Shown here: in pieces, positions 34,404-43,359 of the stretch
Layout: every line of letters begins with the position of its first letter
How positions within the stretch are numbered: position 1 is the stretch's first letter
DNA from: Erythrobacteraceae bacterium CFH 75059
Lineage (GTDB): Bacteria > Pseudomonadota > Alphaproteobacteria > Sphingomonadales > Sphingomonadaceae
Assembly: GCA_004331795.1 (NCBI GenBank)
Contig: SJSR01000001.1
Coordinates: forward strand, 558,001 to 622,000
Length of the DNA: 64,000 bases
Reading direction: 5' to 3'
Position numbers and translations under genes: made by a program
Notes under the pieces: model-generated
What the model saw: the letters and a program-made list of their open reading frames with translations, nothing else
Told to the model about the DNA's origin: nothing
Database searches by the model: none

Positions 34404-36281
34404 TCAGAGCATGTTCGCCAGCCGCCGCAGCAGCGTCATGTCCTCGGCGGCGCCGCCAACAACGGACACCGTGCCATCCGCATTGCGTCGCAGCATGGCG
34501 ACAGCGAATTCCGCGCCGTCGTTCAGCACGTCGAGCGGGTCAAGCGCGGCGAGCGCCCGCAGCCGGCATATGGTTTCCTGAGGCAGCGCCGCGGTGCGTC
34601 CTCGGGCGGCATCCTGCCCCCGGCGCAGCGCCCGTTCCTCCGCGACGAGGCCCTTGAGCCCGCCCGCCGCGCCCTGCAGCAGGCCGGCAAGCTCGCCCTG
34701 CCCGACCTGCCGCCGCCGCGCGTGCATCAGCACCGCCGCGTATTCCGCAAGGCGTGTCTTGTCGTAGTCGGCGCCGAACACGAGCTTCACCACCGGGGTC
34801 ATCGGCGCGCGAGGCGAGACGGCAAGGCCGCTGTCGGCGAGCAGTTCGCGCCACTCGTCCGGCGCCGCCTCGGCGGCGATGCTGACGTCGTAGGCACGGC
34901 TGATCGCCTGGTAGAGCGCCTGCCTCGTGCGGTCCTCGCTGTTGCGCGCGGCATGGGCAAGCTCGCGGGCGGAGGCGAGGCAGTCGTGAAGCCCGTCCGG
35001 CGCATCCGGCGATGCCAGCGCCGCCGCAATCCGCTCGATCATGGCTGCGGGAGAATCCGCCGGCGGTGTGGACAGGGCGGGATGCGCCTGCGCAGGCCCG
35101 GCGAGTGCCAGCGCAGTCTCAGACGCGCCGTCCGCGGGCACGGGAAGCGCGTGGACGACCGCCGCTTCGTGGGACACGGCGGCCGCATCGTCCGTGCTGT
35201 CGGCGTCGGGAAGCAGGGCCGCTTCGGCATAGTCGTCGAAGAGGGGCATCGGCGCGTTGACCGCATAGCGCGGCATGGCGCCCAGCGCGCCTCCGGCCGC
35301 GATGACCGGTGTCTTGCGCAGCCGGGGCCTGCTCCCCGGAGCGGCGGTCGTCGGCGCGGCGAGCGCCAGCACGGCGGCCGGTTCGCACCCCGCATCGGGC
35401 TCTTCGTCCTCGTCTGCTGCCGCGCCGCCGTTCTCCTCGCCGCTGGCCGCCGGCGCCGAAGCGGCCGTGTCGGGCTCGGTCACGAGCAGGTCGAACGAGG
35501 CGAGATCGAGCACGTCGGCGTCGCCATCGGTGCGGGCCGGTTCGGGATCGGCTTCGAGACAAGGTTCGCGCACGGCGAGCGCAGTCGTCAATTCATCGAG
35601 GAGCGCGTCAGCCGTCTGCGGGTCGGCCAGCTCCTTCCAGTTGATGACCCCGTAGATGAAGTCGATCGTCTCGTCGTCGCTCGAAAAGGGCAGCAGGATG
35701 CCGCGATACAGCACCGCGACTCCGCGCTCGTTGGTGAACTCCGCCTCGAACCCGATCGGCGCCTGGTTGGCGAGGATCTGCATGTAATGGTCGGTGATGC
35801 GGCTGAGGAGGGAGCGGCTCGGCACGTCGCCGAGCTGCGCCACCGTTCCTTCGGCGCCGCATTCGGCGGCAAGGCGGGCGCCGAGAAAGGCGACCAGGGG
35901 ATCGTCGATGCCGCGGCTGAAATCGAGCAGGACGCTGTTCGGTCCGAAATCGGGCAGATTCGCCGGATCGAGATCATCGATCGAGGGGAAGTTCCGGTCG
36001 CCCAGCATGCTCGCCCAGTGATTGTAGGCGCGCACCTGCATGCGACGCTCGTCCTGCCCGACCGGCGAGGGCGGCGGGTCGCTTGGCGCGGCGTGATCCT
36101 CTTCTTCCGCGTCACTCCGGGCGATGAGGTCGGCGGTTGCGGACAGCGGGGGAGAGGCTTCGCTCCACTCGCCTGCGTCCGCTGCGCCGAACCCACCGAA
36201 AAATCCGCGCCAGCCGTCCATGCCGTTTTCCGCCCCTGCATCCGCGAGTCCATCGCCTGTGTGGAGGGGCGTGGTAAACAT
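34404..36281 (-). CDS. PAS-like domain protein, large, function unknown
   Basis: 625 residues. The N-terminal 60 are acidic and Pro-rich. Residues 80-250 have a PAS-type layout (LDFSRGIDDPLVAFLGARLAAECG, ITDHYMQILANQAPIGFEAEF, LYRGILLPFSSDDETIDFIYGVINW). This resembles the 'PAS_5-like' domain of alphaproteobacterial proteins. The middle is a long low-complexity stretch rich in Ala, Asp and Pro; the last 170 residues are helical. No output domain was recognised. ATG 36281 has a weak ribosome-binding site, and ATG 36221 has a better one, so the start is open. Confidence 0.7.
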   Translation of the reverse strand: MFTTPLHTGDGLADAGAENGMDGWRGFFGGFGAADAGEWSEASPPLSATADLIARSDAEEEDHAAPSDPPPSPVGQDERRMQVRAYNHWASMLGDRNFPSIDDLDPANLPDFGPNSVLLDFSRGIDDPLVAFLGARLAAECGAEGTVAQLGDVPSRSLLSRITDHYMQILANQAPIGFEAEFTNERGVAVLYRGILLPFSSDDETIDFIYGVINWKELADPQTADALLDELTTALAVREPCLEADPEPARTDGDADVLDLASFDLLVTEPDTAASAPAASGEENGGAAADEDEEPDAGCEPAAVLALAAPTTAAPGSRPRLRKTPVIAAGGALGAMPRYAVNAPMPLFDDYAEAALLPDADSTDDAAAVSHEAAVVHALPVPADGASETALALAGPAQAHPALSTPPADSPAAMIERIAAALASPDAPDGLHDCLASARELAHAARNSEDRTRQALYQAISRAYDVSIAAEAAPDEWRELLADSGLAVSPRAPMTPVVKLVFGADYDKTRLAEYAAVLMHARRRQVGQGELAGLLQGAAGGLKGLVAEERALRRGQDAARGRTAALPQETICRLRALAALDPLDVLNDGAEFAVAMLRRNADGTVSVVGGAAEDMTLLRRLANML

Positions 36282-36324
36282 TTCGTGAAAATCGTGGCCG
36301 CTGACGCCGTGGCGGCTCGGCTGT

Positions 36325-36804
36325 TCAGAGCATGTAGCGCACCGTGATCGCCAGCCGCGTCTCTCCGCCGGAGGTCGTGAATGCGGCATCGTCGAACCGG
36401 GGCGGACCCATGCGCACCGGAGCATCGCGCGAAAAGCCGAATCCTTCGCGCGGGATCATGCCGAGCGACCGGTCCGCGCGGCCATTGCCGTTCTCGTCGT
36501 GAAGCAGGGCGACGGCGTAGCGTCCGGGTGCCACGTTGCGGAAGACCAGCGCGTGCCCCCTGCCCGCGGGGACGACGAGCCGCTGTGCGTTGGGATCGTC
36601 GTTGCAGCGCGGGAACGTCACCGGGTCTCCGGTGAGGCAAGCCATGACGCTGCCCCTGGCCGAACGCAGGTCGCTGACCGCCACCTCCACCCGGCCGCTG
36701 CCCGCCATGGCAGGCGGTGCCGGCGCGTGACCCGTGGCGGGCGCTGCAAGGAGTGTCGCCGCCAGAACGGCGGGCGCGATAAAGGCGCGTGTCGTCGAGT
36801 TCAT
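36325..36804 (-). CDS. DUF2141 domain-containing periplasmic protein
   Basis: A 159-residue protein with a signal peptide (VLAATLLAAPATGHA) and a DUF2141 domain. The family pattern is RVEVAVSDLRSARGSVMACL, FRNVAPGRYAVALLHDENGNGRADRSLGMIPREGFGFS and the C-terminal strand. The loop DENGNGRADR looks calcium-binding. It overlaps the upstream lipid hydroxylase gene by four bases (ATGA), and this pairing is common among sphingomonads, which hints at a shared envelope or carotenoid-lipid role; that is inference. Confidence 0.9.
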   Translation of the reverse strand: MNSTTRAFIAPAVLAATLLAAPATGHAPAPPAMAGSGRVEVAVSDLRSARGSVMACLTGDPVTFPRCNDDPNAQRLVVPAGRGHALVFRNVAPGRYAVALLHDENGNGRADRSLGMIPREGFGFSRDAPVRMGPPRFDDAAFTTSGGETRLAITVRYML

Positions 36805-37541
36805 CCCTTCTCCTCCCCGAGGGCGGCCGACAACCCCCGGTCGGTTCCGCACCATCGATCCCAGTGCCTGAAATACAGGCCGTAATTGCAGCGGTAGTTC
36901 TCGTGATGCCGCTGGTGGTGGCTGGCGGTGATGACCCATCGCCCGACCGGTCCTTTCACCAGGCGCCCCGGAAAGATTTCCCAGCCCAGGTGGTTGGTGG
37001 CCCCAAACACCGTCATGATCGTCAGCACCAGCCCGAGCACCGCGACGTGGACCGGCACCACGAACACCAGCGCGGGAAGGATGGCCGCACCGACGAGCGA
37101 CTCGCCGGGGTGGAAGCTCATCGCCGTCCAGGCCGTCGGCCGGCGTCCCGCATGATGCACCGCATGATAACGGCGAAACAGCGCCGGCCGGTGCAGCAGC
37201 CGGTGGGTCCAGTAAAACCACGTGTCGTGGACCAGAAGATAGACGGCCAGCGAGAGCGGCGCATACCACCAGGGGAAGGCGCTCCAGTCGGTGTAGATGC
37301 GCGTCGCCCCAAGGTGGTGCCAGGCCCACAGCATCAGCCCGCCGAGCGCCCCGTAGATCGCGGCGGCGCTCATCGACCAGCCGATCTCGCGGCGGATCTG
37401 CGCGCCGAGGTCCGCCACATGGCCCGGCCGCAGGCGCAAAGTCAGCCAGTGCAGCGCACCGCTGACCAGCAGATAGCGGACCGCAACAATCACTGTGGTG
37501 GCAAGCAGAGCCACGAGCAGGGCAGCCGGCGTCGACATCAC
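36801..37541 (-). CDS. sterol desaturase / fatty acid hydroxylase family protein
   Basis: A 246-residue membrane di-iron hydroxylase. The histidine clusters are HDTWFYWTHRLLH, RRYHAVHHAGR and a third with ASHHQRHHENYR; membrane spans surround them. The family acts on the hydrocarbon part of sterols, ceramides, fatty acids or carotenoids. In sphingomonads a sphingolipid or carotenoid substrate is plausible, but the sequence does not settle it. Upstream of and overlapping the DUF2141 gene. Confidence 0.9.
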   Translation of the reverse strand: MMSTPAALLVALLATTVIVAVRYLLVSGALHWLTLRLRPGHVADLGAQIRREIGWSMSAAAIYGALGGLMLWAWHHLGATRIYTDWSAFPWWYAPLSLAVYLLVHDTWFYWTHRLLHRPALFRRYHAVHHAGRRPTAWTAMSFHPGESLVGAAILPALVFVVPVHVAVLGLVLTIMTVFGATNHLGWEIFPGRLVKGPVGRWVITASHHQRHHENYRCNYGLYFRHWDRWCGTDRGLSAALGEEKG

Positions 37542-37652
37542 GGCTCAGCCTTATGCGCCGCGGCCGATGGACGCGAGGTTAAACTGAAGACGGAGGCTGG
37601 GGCGGTGGCGGGCCGCGCCGCCCGGTCGCCCGGCGCGCCGCCGCCAGTTTGC

Positions 37653-38192
37653 TCAGCCCGTCTCGCCATGCTCGGCGCAGGAGGGATCGGCGGCAAAGCA
37701 CAGCCGCCGCATCGCCGTGCGGGCGAGGCGCTCGACCTCCTTGCGCCGCCGCGCCGGAGCCAGCGGCACGGATGCGGCGGGCCGGACGATCTCCGCGTCA
37801 TAGCCGTCGGACACGATGGTTCCGCACCGCTCCGGCAGGAACGCCGCATCGTCCAGCGGCCCTCGGCACAGCGTCGGCGGCAATCCCCAGTAGAAGCGGT
37901 CACAGTACGCGAGGTAGTCGGCCCACTTGCAATCGCCCAGAAGATCGGCGCGGCTGACCTTGATCTCGACGATGATGACGCAGCCTTTCGGGTCGATGCC
38001 CATCAGGTCGGCGCGGCGGCCGTTGCGCAGCGGCATTTCCGGCAGGCACCAGATGCCGTTGCGGGCGAACAGCCGGGCGATGCCGCGCGCCACGCGCAGC
38101 GCGTCGACCGCTCCCGCGCCCCCTTCGGGCAGGTCGCGCCGATGTGATTCATCGGAGGAAACGGTGGCGGAGGAGCGGGGCGTCTCGAGCAT
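37653..38192 (-). CDS. mmcB: MmcB-family DNA repair protein
   Basis: A 179-residue protein with a nuclease-like core: GIARLFARNGIWCLPEMPLRNGRRADLMGID, then VIIVEIKVSRADLLGDCKWADYL, which has the Asp and Glu-x-Lys of a PD-(D/E)xK fold. YCDRFYWGLPP follows. This matches MmcB (DUF1052), described in Caulobacter as an SOS-regulated protein needed for mitomycin C resistance. A LexA-type box lies 14 bases before ATG 38192 and supports both the identity and the start; a longer frame from 38258 would run through the operator. Confidence 0.9.
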   Translation of the reverse strand: MLETPRSSATVSSDESHRRDLPEGGAGAVDALRVARGIARLFARNGIWCLPEMPLRNGRRADLMGIDPKGCVIIVEIKVSRADLLGDCKWADYLAYCDRFYWGLPPTLCRGPLDDAAFLPERCGTIVSDGYDAEIVRPAASVPLAPARRRKEVERLARTAMRRLCFAADPSCAEHGETG

Positions 38193-38205
38193 GCCTCCCG
38201 CCCTG

Positions 38206-38220
38206 GAACACAGAGGGAAC
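38206..38220. promoter_or_regulatory. LexA (SOS) box of mmcB
   Basis: GAAC-N7-GAAC on the plus strand (38206-38209 and 38217-38220) reads GTTC-N7-GTTC toward mmcB. This is exactly the alphaproteobacterial LexA consensus, located just before the mmcB start. mmcB is LexA-regulated in Caulobacter. Confidence 0.78.
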
Positions 38221-38307
38221 AAAAGCAAGGCAGCAATGACGCGCCCCCCGGTGCCCAAATCCCGCTGGCGCGGCGTCGCCGCCTTTGCTAGAGCACCGCC
38301 CTCACCG

Positions 38308-38384
<77 letters not shown>

Positions 38385-38679
38385 TAATTTCAGTGACTTC
38401 CGCCACAGCGGCCACGAGCTAGACACTTCCGGATGGCCGAAAGGGGTCTTCTTAGGGGTCTTTCTGCCTGATGTGTGACTCCCGCGCTGTTGGTGGACTG
38501 GGCTAGGCAGGAGCAGGAGACTTGCCAACCTGCGTGCAGCCGTTTGCGTTCTGCGATCCGCCAACGCCAACGTGTCCGGCGCGCGAGCAACAAACTGTTT
38601 GGCTACAGCTCCGACTTTCGTAAGGAGTATTTTGTCGAATTAGAAACCGCGCGCCCCGCTGGCGCGCAGGGGGGGCCGC
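38385..38679. other. left end of the element, leader of the defence operon
   Basis: About 295 bases without a convincing gene. They hold the arm-type repeats (38442-38464), presumably the operon promoter, and a hairpin GCGCGCC-CCGCT-GGCGCGC (38649-38667) followed at once by AGGGGGGG, the ribosome-binding site of the methyltransferase. No good -35/-10 pair stands out; TTTTGTCGAATTAGAAA near 38630-38646 is the only A/T-rich stretch. Confidence 0.5.
38442..38464 (+). repeat. probable integrase arm-type sites, left end
   Basis: Two direct copies of AGGGGTCTT (38442-38450 and 38454-38462; the second continues as TTTC) 12 bases apart, 58 bases inside the left core. The same paired motif occurs inside the right end at 51414-51435 in the same orientation. 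Paired short repeats near both ends are typical of tyrosine integrase arm sites. Confidence 0.6.
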
Positions 38680-39753
38680 GTGGCAGGTTTGTTTGATCGC
38701 TTTGAATGGTTTCACGAAGGCGCACACGGGCGCATTTTTCATGGCGATTCGTATCACCTGATTTCCAATCTGCGCGCCTCATCCGTCGATCTTTTCGTCA
38801 CAAGCCCGCCCTTTGGTCTCGTACGTGAAAAGGAATACGGCAACGTCCAAGCCGACAATTACATCGACTGGTTTCGACCATTCGCCACGGAACTACACCG
38901 GACTTTAAAGAACACGGGCAGTCTTGTAATCGACATCGGCGGCACTTGGAACAAGGGATTGCCAACGCGTCACCTTTACCACTTCAAGCTTCTCATCATG
39001 CTCTGCGAAGAGTTCGGCTTCCACCTAGCGCAAGATTTTTATTGGTGGAATCCGGCTAAGCTGCCGACCCCGGCCGAATGGGTGACTGTCCGGCGCATCC
39101 GCGTGAAGGACGCCATCAACAAAGTTTGGTGGCTGTCGAAAACGCCGTGGCCAAAGGCCAGCAACAAGCGCATTCTGCAGCCGTACAGCGATCACATGAA
39201 AGACTTGCTGAAGAATGGATATCAGCCGAAAATGCGGCCTTCGGGTCATGACATCAGCCAAAAATTTGGAACCGATAATGGCGCAGCTATTCCACCAAAC
39301 TTGATCGCTGTCGCCAACACCGAGAGCAACAGCAGCTATTTGCGCTACTGCCGGGCAAATGACATCAAGCCGCACCCGGCCCGCTTTCCCGTTGAGTTGC
39401 CCGAGTTCTTCGTTCGAATGCTCACAGACGAAAATGATCTTGTGATCGACCCCTTTGCAGGGAGCTGTGTTACTGGCGAAATCTGTGAACGATTGAAGCG
39501 GCGCTGGATATGCGCTGAATTGCGACGCGATTACGTTCAAGGTGCAGTCGGCCGCTTTTTGACCGACGAATTTCCGCCAAACGTGGCCAATCGTAACGCT
39601 GAAAATGTGAGCTACCGCATCGCGCGACCCGGTGCGAACTGGACGGACAGGACCACCGACCAACTTGATGCAACCGGCGGCCAATCCGCGAAAGCGGTGG
39701 CAGCTTCCCCGGTCAAGCGCCCAGTTGGCAGACCAAGGAAGGTCCGGCCATGA
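38680..39753 (+). CDS. DNA methyltransferase, beta class, m4C-type
   Basis: A 357-residue DNA modification enzyme. The catalytic motif is TSPPF (41-45), followed by GLVREKEYGN, and the AdoMet motif DPFAGS (257-262) comes later, so motif IV precedes motif I as in the beta class. TSPPF with a following KEYGN is the pattern of N4-cytosine methyltransferases such as M.PvuII. The stretch between the motifs (about 90-240) should hold target recognition. The C-terminus is basic (KRPVGRPRKVRP), resembling an AT-hook. The start is GTG 38680 with AGGGGGGG before it. First gene of a five-gene operon; its stop overlaps the helicase ATG. Target sequence unknown. Confidence 0.9.
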   Translation: MAGLFDRFEWFHEGAHGRIFHGDSYHLISNLRASSVDLFVTSPPFGLVREKEYGNVQADNYIDWFRPFATELHRTLKNTGSLVIDIGGTWNKGLPTRHLYHFKLLIMLCEEFGFHLAQDFYWWNPAKLPTPAEWVTVRRIRVKDAINKVWWLSKTPWPKASNKRILQPYSDHMKDLLKNGYQPKMRPSGHDISQKFGTDNGAAIPPNLIAVANTESNSSYLRYCRANDIKPHPARFPVELPEFFVRMLTDENDLVIDPFAGSCVTGEICERLKRRWICAELRRDYVQGAVGRFLTDEFPPNVANRNAENVSYRIARPGANWTDRTTDQLDATGGQSAKAVAASPVKRPVGRPRKVRP

Positions 39754-40973
39754 GCGCGCCGCCCGGTGCTGGCTGGAAGGTCAAATACTCGCTTCGCGCG
39801 TGGCAGCAGACTGCGAGCCAAAAGTGGCGCGACAAGCGAAAGGGCGTCGTGTCGGTTGTGACCGGCGGTGGAAAGACCGTCTTTGCCGAAACATGCCTCG
39901 CGGAGTTTTTCGATGCGCATCCCGATGGGCTGGCTGTCATCATCGTGCCAACAAGCGCACTTCTCGATCAATGGTATCTCTCGTTACAAGACGAGTTAGG
40001 CGTTGAGAAAGAAGCAATCGGGGTGCTTGGTAGCGGCGAGCGCCCGCATGAGGACGCCAAGATAGTTATCGCGGTGATTAACTCCGCTCGACGCGTCGCG
40101 GGCAAATGGGCGCAAGACGGCCGCCCGGTGATGCTGGTTGTCGATGAGTGCCACCGCGCTGGATCGCCTGAAAACGCAAAGGCGCTAGAGGGCGTGTTTT
40201 TGGCGACGCTTGGGCTGTCCGCAACGCCCGTCCGCGAATACGATGATGGCTTCGCAGCATATATCGAACCGGCGCTTGGGCCGGTCATTTACGAATACAC
40301 TTACGTAGAGGCCTATGCTGATGGCGTTATTACGCCGTTCGAACTGCACAACGTCCGCGTGGCGATGCTCGAAGACGAACAAGATAAATACGACAGGCTC
40401 AACAAGCGGGTTCGCACGGCTTTTGCGCGAGGCGCATCGGCCGATGACGATGAAAGTTTGCGGCGGCTTTTGCAGCAGCGCGCGGCGGTCAGCGGCACAG
40501 CTCTTATGCGCATCCCAGTCGCGGTGAAACTAATTGAGGATCATCGTGGCGAGCGGGCGATCATCTTCCACGAGCGAACTGACGCCGCCGATCATATCCT
40601 CAAGCTGCTTCAACAGCGCGGCCATTCGGCGACAGTCTACCATGCAGGTCTTGCGCCTGCGCTCCGCCGCGAGAATTTGAGGCTGTTCCGGCGCGGCGTC
40701 TTCGATGTGCTCGTCTGCTGTCGTGCGCTTGACGAAGGCATGAACGTTCCCGAGACCAGCGTTGCCGTTATCGCCAGCTCGACCGCGAGCGAGCGGCAGC
40801 GCATACAGCGGTTGGGGCGAATCTTAAGGCCCGCAAAGGGTAAGGCCGCCGCGACTGTTTACACGATCTTTGCAACGAACGAGGAGCATGACCGCTTGGC
40901 AGCCGAGGCCGACAAACTGAGCGGCATTGCCGCCACTATTTGGCACGAAGGCAGGGCTGCTGTTCGTGGCTAG
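39750..40973 (+). CDS. superfamily 2 DEAD/DEAH-type helicase
   Basis: A 407-residue helicase containing just the two RecA-like domains. Motifs are VTGGGKT (37-43, Walker A), a DECH Walker B (132-135), SAT (157-159), FHERTDAA (273-280) and QRLGRILR (353-360, motif VI). An N-terminal RAWQQTASQKW acts as the Q-motif-like entry. It resembles the UvsW/ERCC3-like helicases found in restriction systems. The short length and lack of an HsdR- or Res-type nuclease suggest it works with the neighbouring protein. It overlaps the methyltransferase stop (ATGA) and the next gene by eight bases. Confidence 0.93.
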   Translation: MSAPPGAGWKVKYSLRAWQQTASQKWRDKRKGVVSVVTGGGKTVFAETCLAEFFDAHPDGLAVIIVPTSALLDQWYLSLQDELGVEKEAIGVLGSGERPHEDAKIVIAVINSARRVAGKWAQDGRPVMLVVDECHRAGSPENAKALEGVFLATLGLSATPVREYDDGFAAYIEPALGPVIYEYTYVEAYADGVITPFELHNVRVAMLEDEQDKYDRLNKRVRTAFARGASADDDESLRRLLQQRAAVSGTALMRIPVAVKLIEDHRGERAIIFHERTDAADHILKLLQQRGHSATVYHAGLAPALRRENLRLFRRGVFDVLVCCRALDEGMNVPETSVAVIASSTASERQRIQRLGRILRPAKGKAAATVYTIFATNEEHDRLAAEADKLSGIAATIWHEGRAAVRG

Positions 40974-41766
40974 GCTACGTTTCAAGAATGATTGGTTCTA
41001 CCCGCTCTCGCCAACCACATTAAGCGAGATGCAGTTTGAAGACCTGCTCATCCAGAACTCGGAAGTTTTTCGGGCATCAAGCTGGATCGTGCGGTTCAAA
41101 AAGGCTATTTACGCCGCCGAAAGCTCCGCGCGGGCTGATCTTGCGATCATCGACCGAGACTACAGAGAATGGTTTGTGGTCGAGGTCGAGATGACCAGGC
41201 ACAGCCTGTACGGGCACGTGCTGCCGCAAGTGAGGACACTTCGCGACGGCTTCTACGGCCAGCCGGAAGCAGAATATCTTTCGGAGCGGCTTCCCGCTGC
41301 GGACCCGGCGCGCGTCGCGGACTTAGTGCGCGGCAAGAGCCCCCGTATTGTCGTGATCGCTGACCGCGCCTCGCAGGACTGGGGCAAAGTGCTGGCCGGG
41401 GCCGATGTCGAGTTCATAACCCTCGAAGTTTATAAGTCCGAACTGAATGCCTACATTTTCTCGGTCGATGGCGGTCTGCCGCAGCGAGCGCACGATCTCG
41501 TGAGCTATTGCACCATTCACCCCATGCTGCCGCGCCAACTGATCGTTGAGTCTCCAGCGTCACTTGGCATTGCCGCCAACGAGCGGCTGTCGGTATTGTG
41601 GGAAGGCCAGATGATTGAGTGGGTCCGAATGGATTCTGGCGATAGCTGTTACTTGCGCACACGGGGGCCGGTGAGGCTAAAGACGGGAATTCGTTACGCC
41701 CTTCTGGTTGTGGAAGATGGCCAGATTGAACTAAAAGCCGTTGGCAAAGAGGGGATTGAGTCATGA
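40966..41766 (+). CDS. uncharacterised protein, possible PD-(D/E)xK-like nuclease
   Basis: 266 residues from GTG 40966, which overlaps the helicase stop. The N-terminal 100 residues have a nuclease-like layout: an early acidic helix (MQFEDLLIQNSEVF), a strand with Asp58 (SARADLAIID) and a strand WFVVEVEMTR with Glu73 and Glu75. A PD-(D/E)xK enzyme would have Lys where Met or Glu stands here, so the site is unusual or degenerate. The C-terminal half is beta-rich. Its place between a helicase and a MORC-type ATPase favours a DNA-cutting or DNA-recognition role. I do not recognise a named family. Confidence 0.7.
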   Translation: MARLRFKNDWFYPLSPTTLSEMQFEDLLIQNSEVFRASSWIVRFKKAIYAAESSARADLAIIDRDYREWFVVEVEMTRHSLYGHVLPQVRTLRDGFYGQPEAEYLSERLPAADPARVADLVRGKSPRIVVIADRASQDWGKVLAGADVEFITLEVYKSELNAYIFSVDGGLPQRAHDLVSYCTIHPMLPRQLIVESPASLGIAANERLSVLWEGQMIEWVRMDSGDSCYLRTRGPVRLKTGIRYALLVVEDGQIELKAVGKEGIES

Positions 41767-43271
41767 GCGTGAAGTTCGGGATCGGGAACAACACGATTCG
41801 ATCCTATCGACGGCTGGCCTACACACCATGGCACGCGATGGCCGAGTTTGTCGACAACAGTAGCCAAGCGTACTTTAACAACAAGGCTACGCTAGACGAG
41901 GCGTATGCGGCAGCTGGTGAGAAGCTGCATGTTCATATTGCTTATGATGCCGATGAGGGTGTCTTAAGCATTGCTGACAACTCCATCGGCATGAACCTTG
42001 AGGAGCTAGCTCGCGCACTTCGCGTCGGAATCCCGCCTGAGAACGCAGACGGTCGGTCGCGCTACGGTATGGGGATGAAAACAGCGAGTTGCTGGATCGG
42101 TAACGTCTGGACTGTTGAAACCAAAAAGCTCGGAGAGGACACTGCCTACCGGGTAACGATTGACGTTGAGAAGGTGGCCGATGGCGAGGAGGATCTGCCG
42201 ATACAGACCTTCTCCAAGCCTGCCGACCTTCATTACACACTCATCCGCATCACAGCGCATAACCGCCGCTTCCACGGCCGCACCCTTGGCAAGATCAAGG
42301 AGTTCCTTAGTTCTATGTATCGCGAGGATTTCCGTGCCGGCATAATGGAGCTGCGCTGGCAGGGTGCCATCCTTTCTTGGGATGAGATCGATAACCGCCT
42401 CCTGCGCGACAAATCAGGCGCGCTTTACAAAATGCCCTTCAATTTCGAGATCAATGGGAAGAAGGCTAGCGGTTGGGCAGGCGTTCTTGAAACCGGCGGC
42501 CGAGCTTACGCCGGGTTTTCGATCATTCATTCTGGTCGCGTAGTTAAGGGCTATCCCGATTCATGGCGCCCCGAGAAAATCTACGGCGGTGGCGGAGGCA
42601 GAAATGATCTGATCAACCAACGCCTCATTGGTGAAATTCATCTAGACGACTTCGACGTGTCTCACACGAAGGATGATATTCTTTGGTATAACGATGAGGA
42701 AGAACAGGTCGAAGCGAAGCTCGAAGAAGCAATCAAGGACTACATCGCTGCAGCTCGCCAAGTGAAAAAGAACCGCTCCGGCGATGGACCATCAGAAGGC
42801 GAAATCGATGCAGCCCTTGCAGCTTTGAAGCAGGAACTCCTCTCCAAGGAAATGATTGACTTAATCCAAGTTGATGTTGTTCCATCTGAAGAGGACATAA
42901 AAAATGCCCGGCACGCTATCGCCGCTGAAATCATAGGCACTGAGCCTGATTTTATCGCTAAGATTGGGGAACAGCTTCAGGTCGCCATATTTATTGAAGA
43001 AGGCATGAGTCTGAACGATCCTTACGTGATTTATGAATCCGCCAAACCTGATCAGGTATGCGTAATCATCAATCAGAACCATCCGCACTTTAGTCAAATT
43101 GAGGGTACTGAGGGCGTAGCTAACTATTTTCGGCACTGCATCTATGATGCGATTGCGGAATGGCAGGCCGCTAGGAAGGTGGGCTCGATAGATCCAGACA
43201 CGATCAAATCGTTCAAAGACGGTTTGCTGCGCGTGGGCATTCGAATTGAGCAGTCAGACCCTGCTGCTTGA
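41763..43271 (+). CDS. MORC/MutL-type GHKL ATPase
   Basis: 502 residues. The GHKL ATP-binding fold is clear: N-box MAEFVDNSSQAY (Glu28, Asp31, Asn32), DNSIGM (72-77) and the ATP-lid motif GRSRYGMGMKTAS (97-109). An S5-like domain follows with the lysine segment FDVSHTKDDI (298-306); this SHTKDD form is shared by MORC ATPases and their bacterial relatives. The C-terminal 180 residues are a helical region and a small alpha/beta tail. By comparison with the prokaryotic MORC systems described by Iyer, Abhiman and Aravind, it is expected to clamp or compact DNA in a restriction or defence system. It overlaps the preceding gene (ATGA). Confidence 0.92.
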   Translation: MSVKFGIGNNTIRSYRRLAYTPWHAMAEFVDNSSQAYFNNKATLDEAYAAAGEKLHVHIAYDADEGVLSIADNSIGMNLEELARALRVGIPPENADGRSRYGMGMKTASCWIGNVWTVETKKLGEDTAYRVTIDVEKVADGEEDLPIQTFSKPADLHYTLIRITAHNRRFHGRTLGKIKEFLSSMYREDFRAGIMELRWQGAILSWDEIDNRLLRDKSGALYKMPFNFEINGKKASGWAGVLETGGRAYAGFSIIHSGRVVKGYPDSWRPEKIYGGGGGRNDLINQRLIGEIHLDDFDVSHTKDDILWYNDEEEQVEAKLEEAIKDYIAAARQVKKNRSGDGPSEGEIDAALAALKQELLSKEMIDLIQVDVVPSEEDIKNARHAIAAEIIGTEPDFIAKIGEQLQVAIFIEEGMSLNDPYVIYESAKPDQVCVIINQNHPHFSQIEGTEGVANYFRHCIYDAIAEWQAARKVGSIDPDTIKSFKDGLLRVGIRIEQSDPAA

Positions 43272-43359
43272 TAGATTGCGACGCGGAGTCGAGTTTAGCA
43301 TCTAACTTGGGCGTGTTGCCCCCCCCTGCATCACATTTGGCTTTGAGGGGTAAGTAAAG

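Noticed and set aside
33774-36347. Very long plus-strand frame opposite the App1-like and PAS genes
   Set aside because: Arg/Gly/His-rich shadow sequence with no domain; the minus-strand genes have clear motifs.
36281-36425. Upstream extension of the PAS protein to 36425
   Set aside because: The residues are a shadow of the neighbouring DUF2141 gene and carry no conserved feature.
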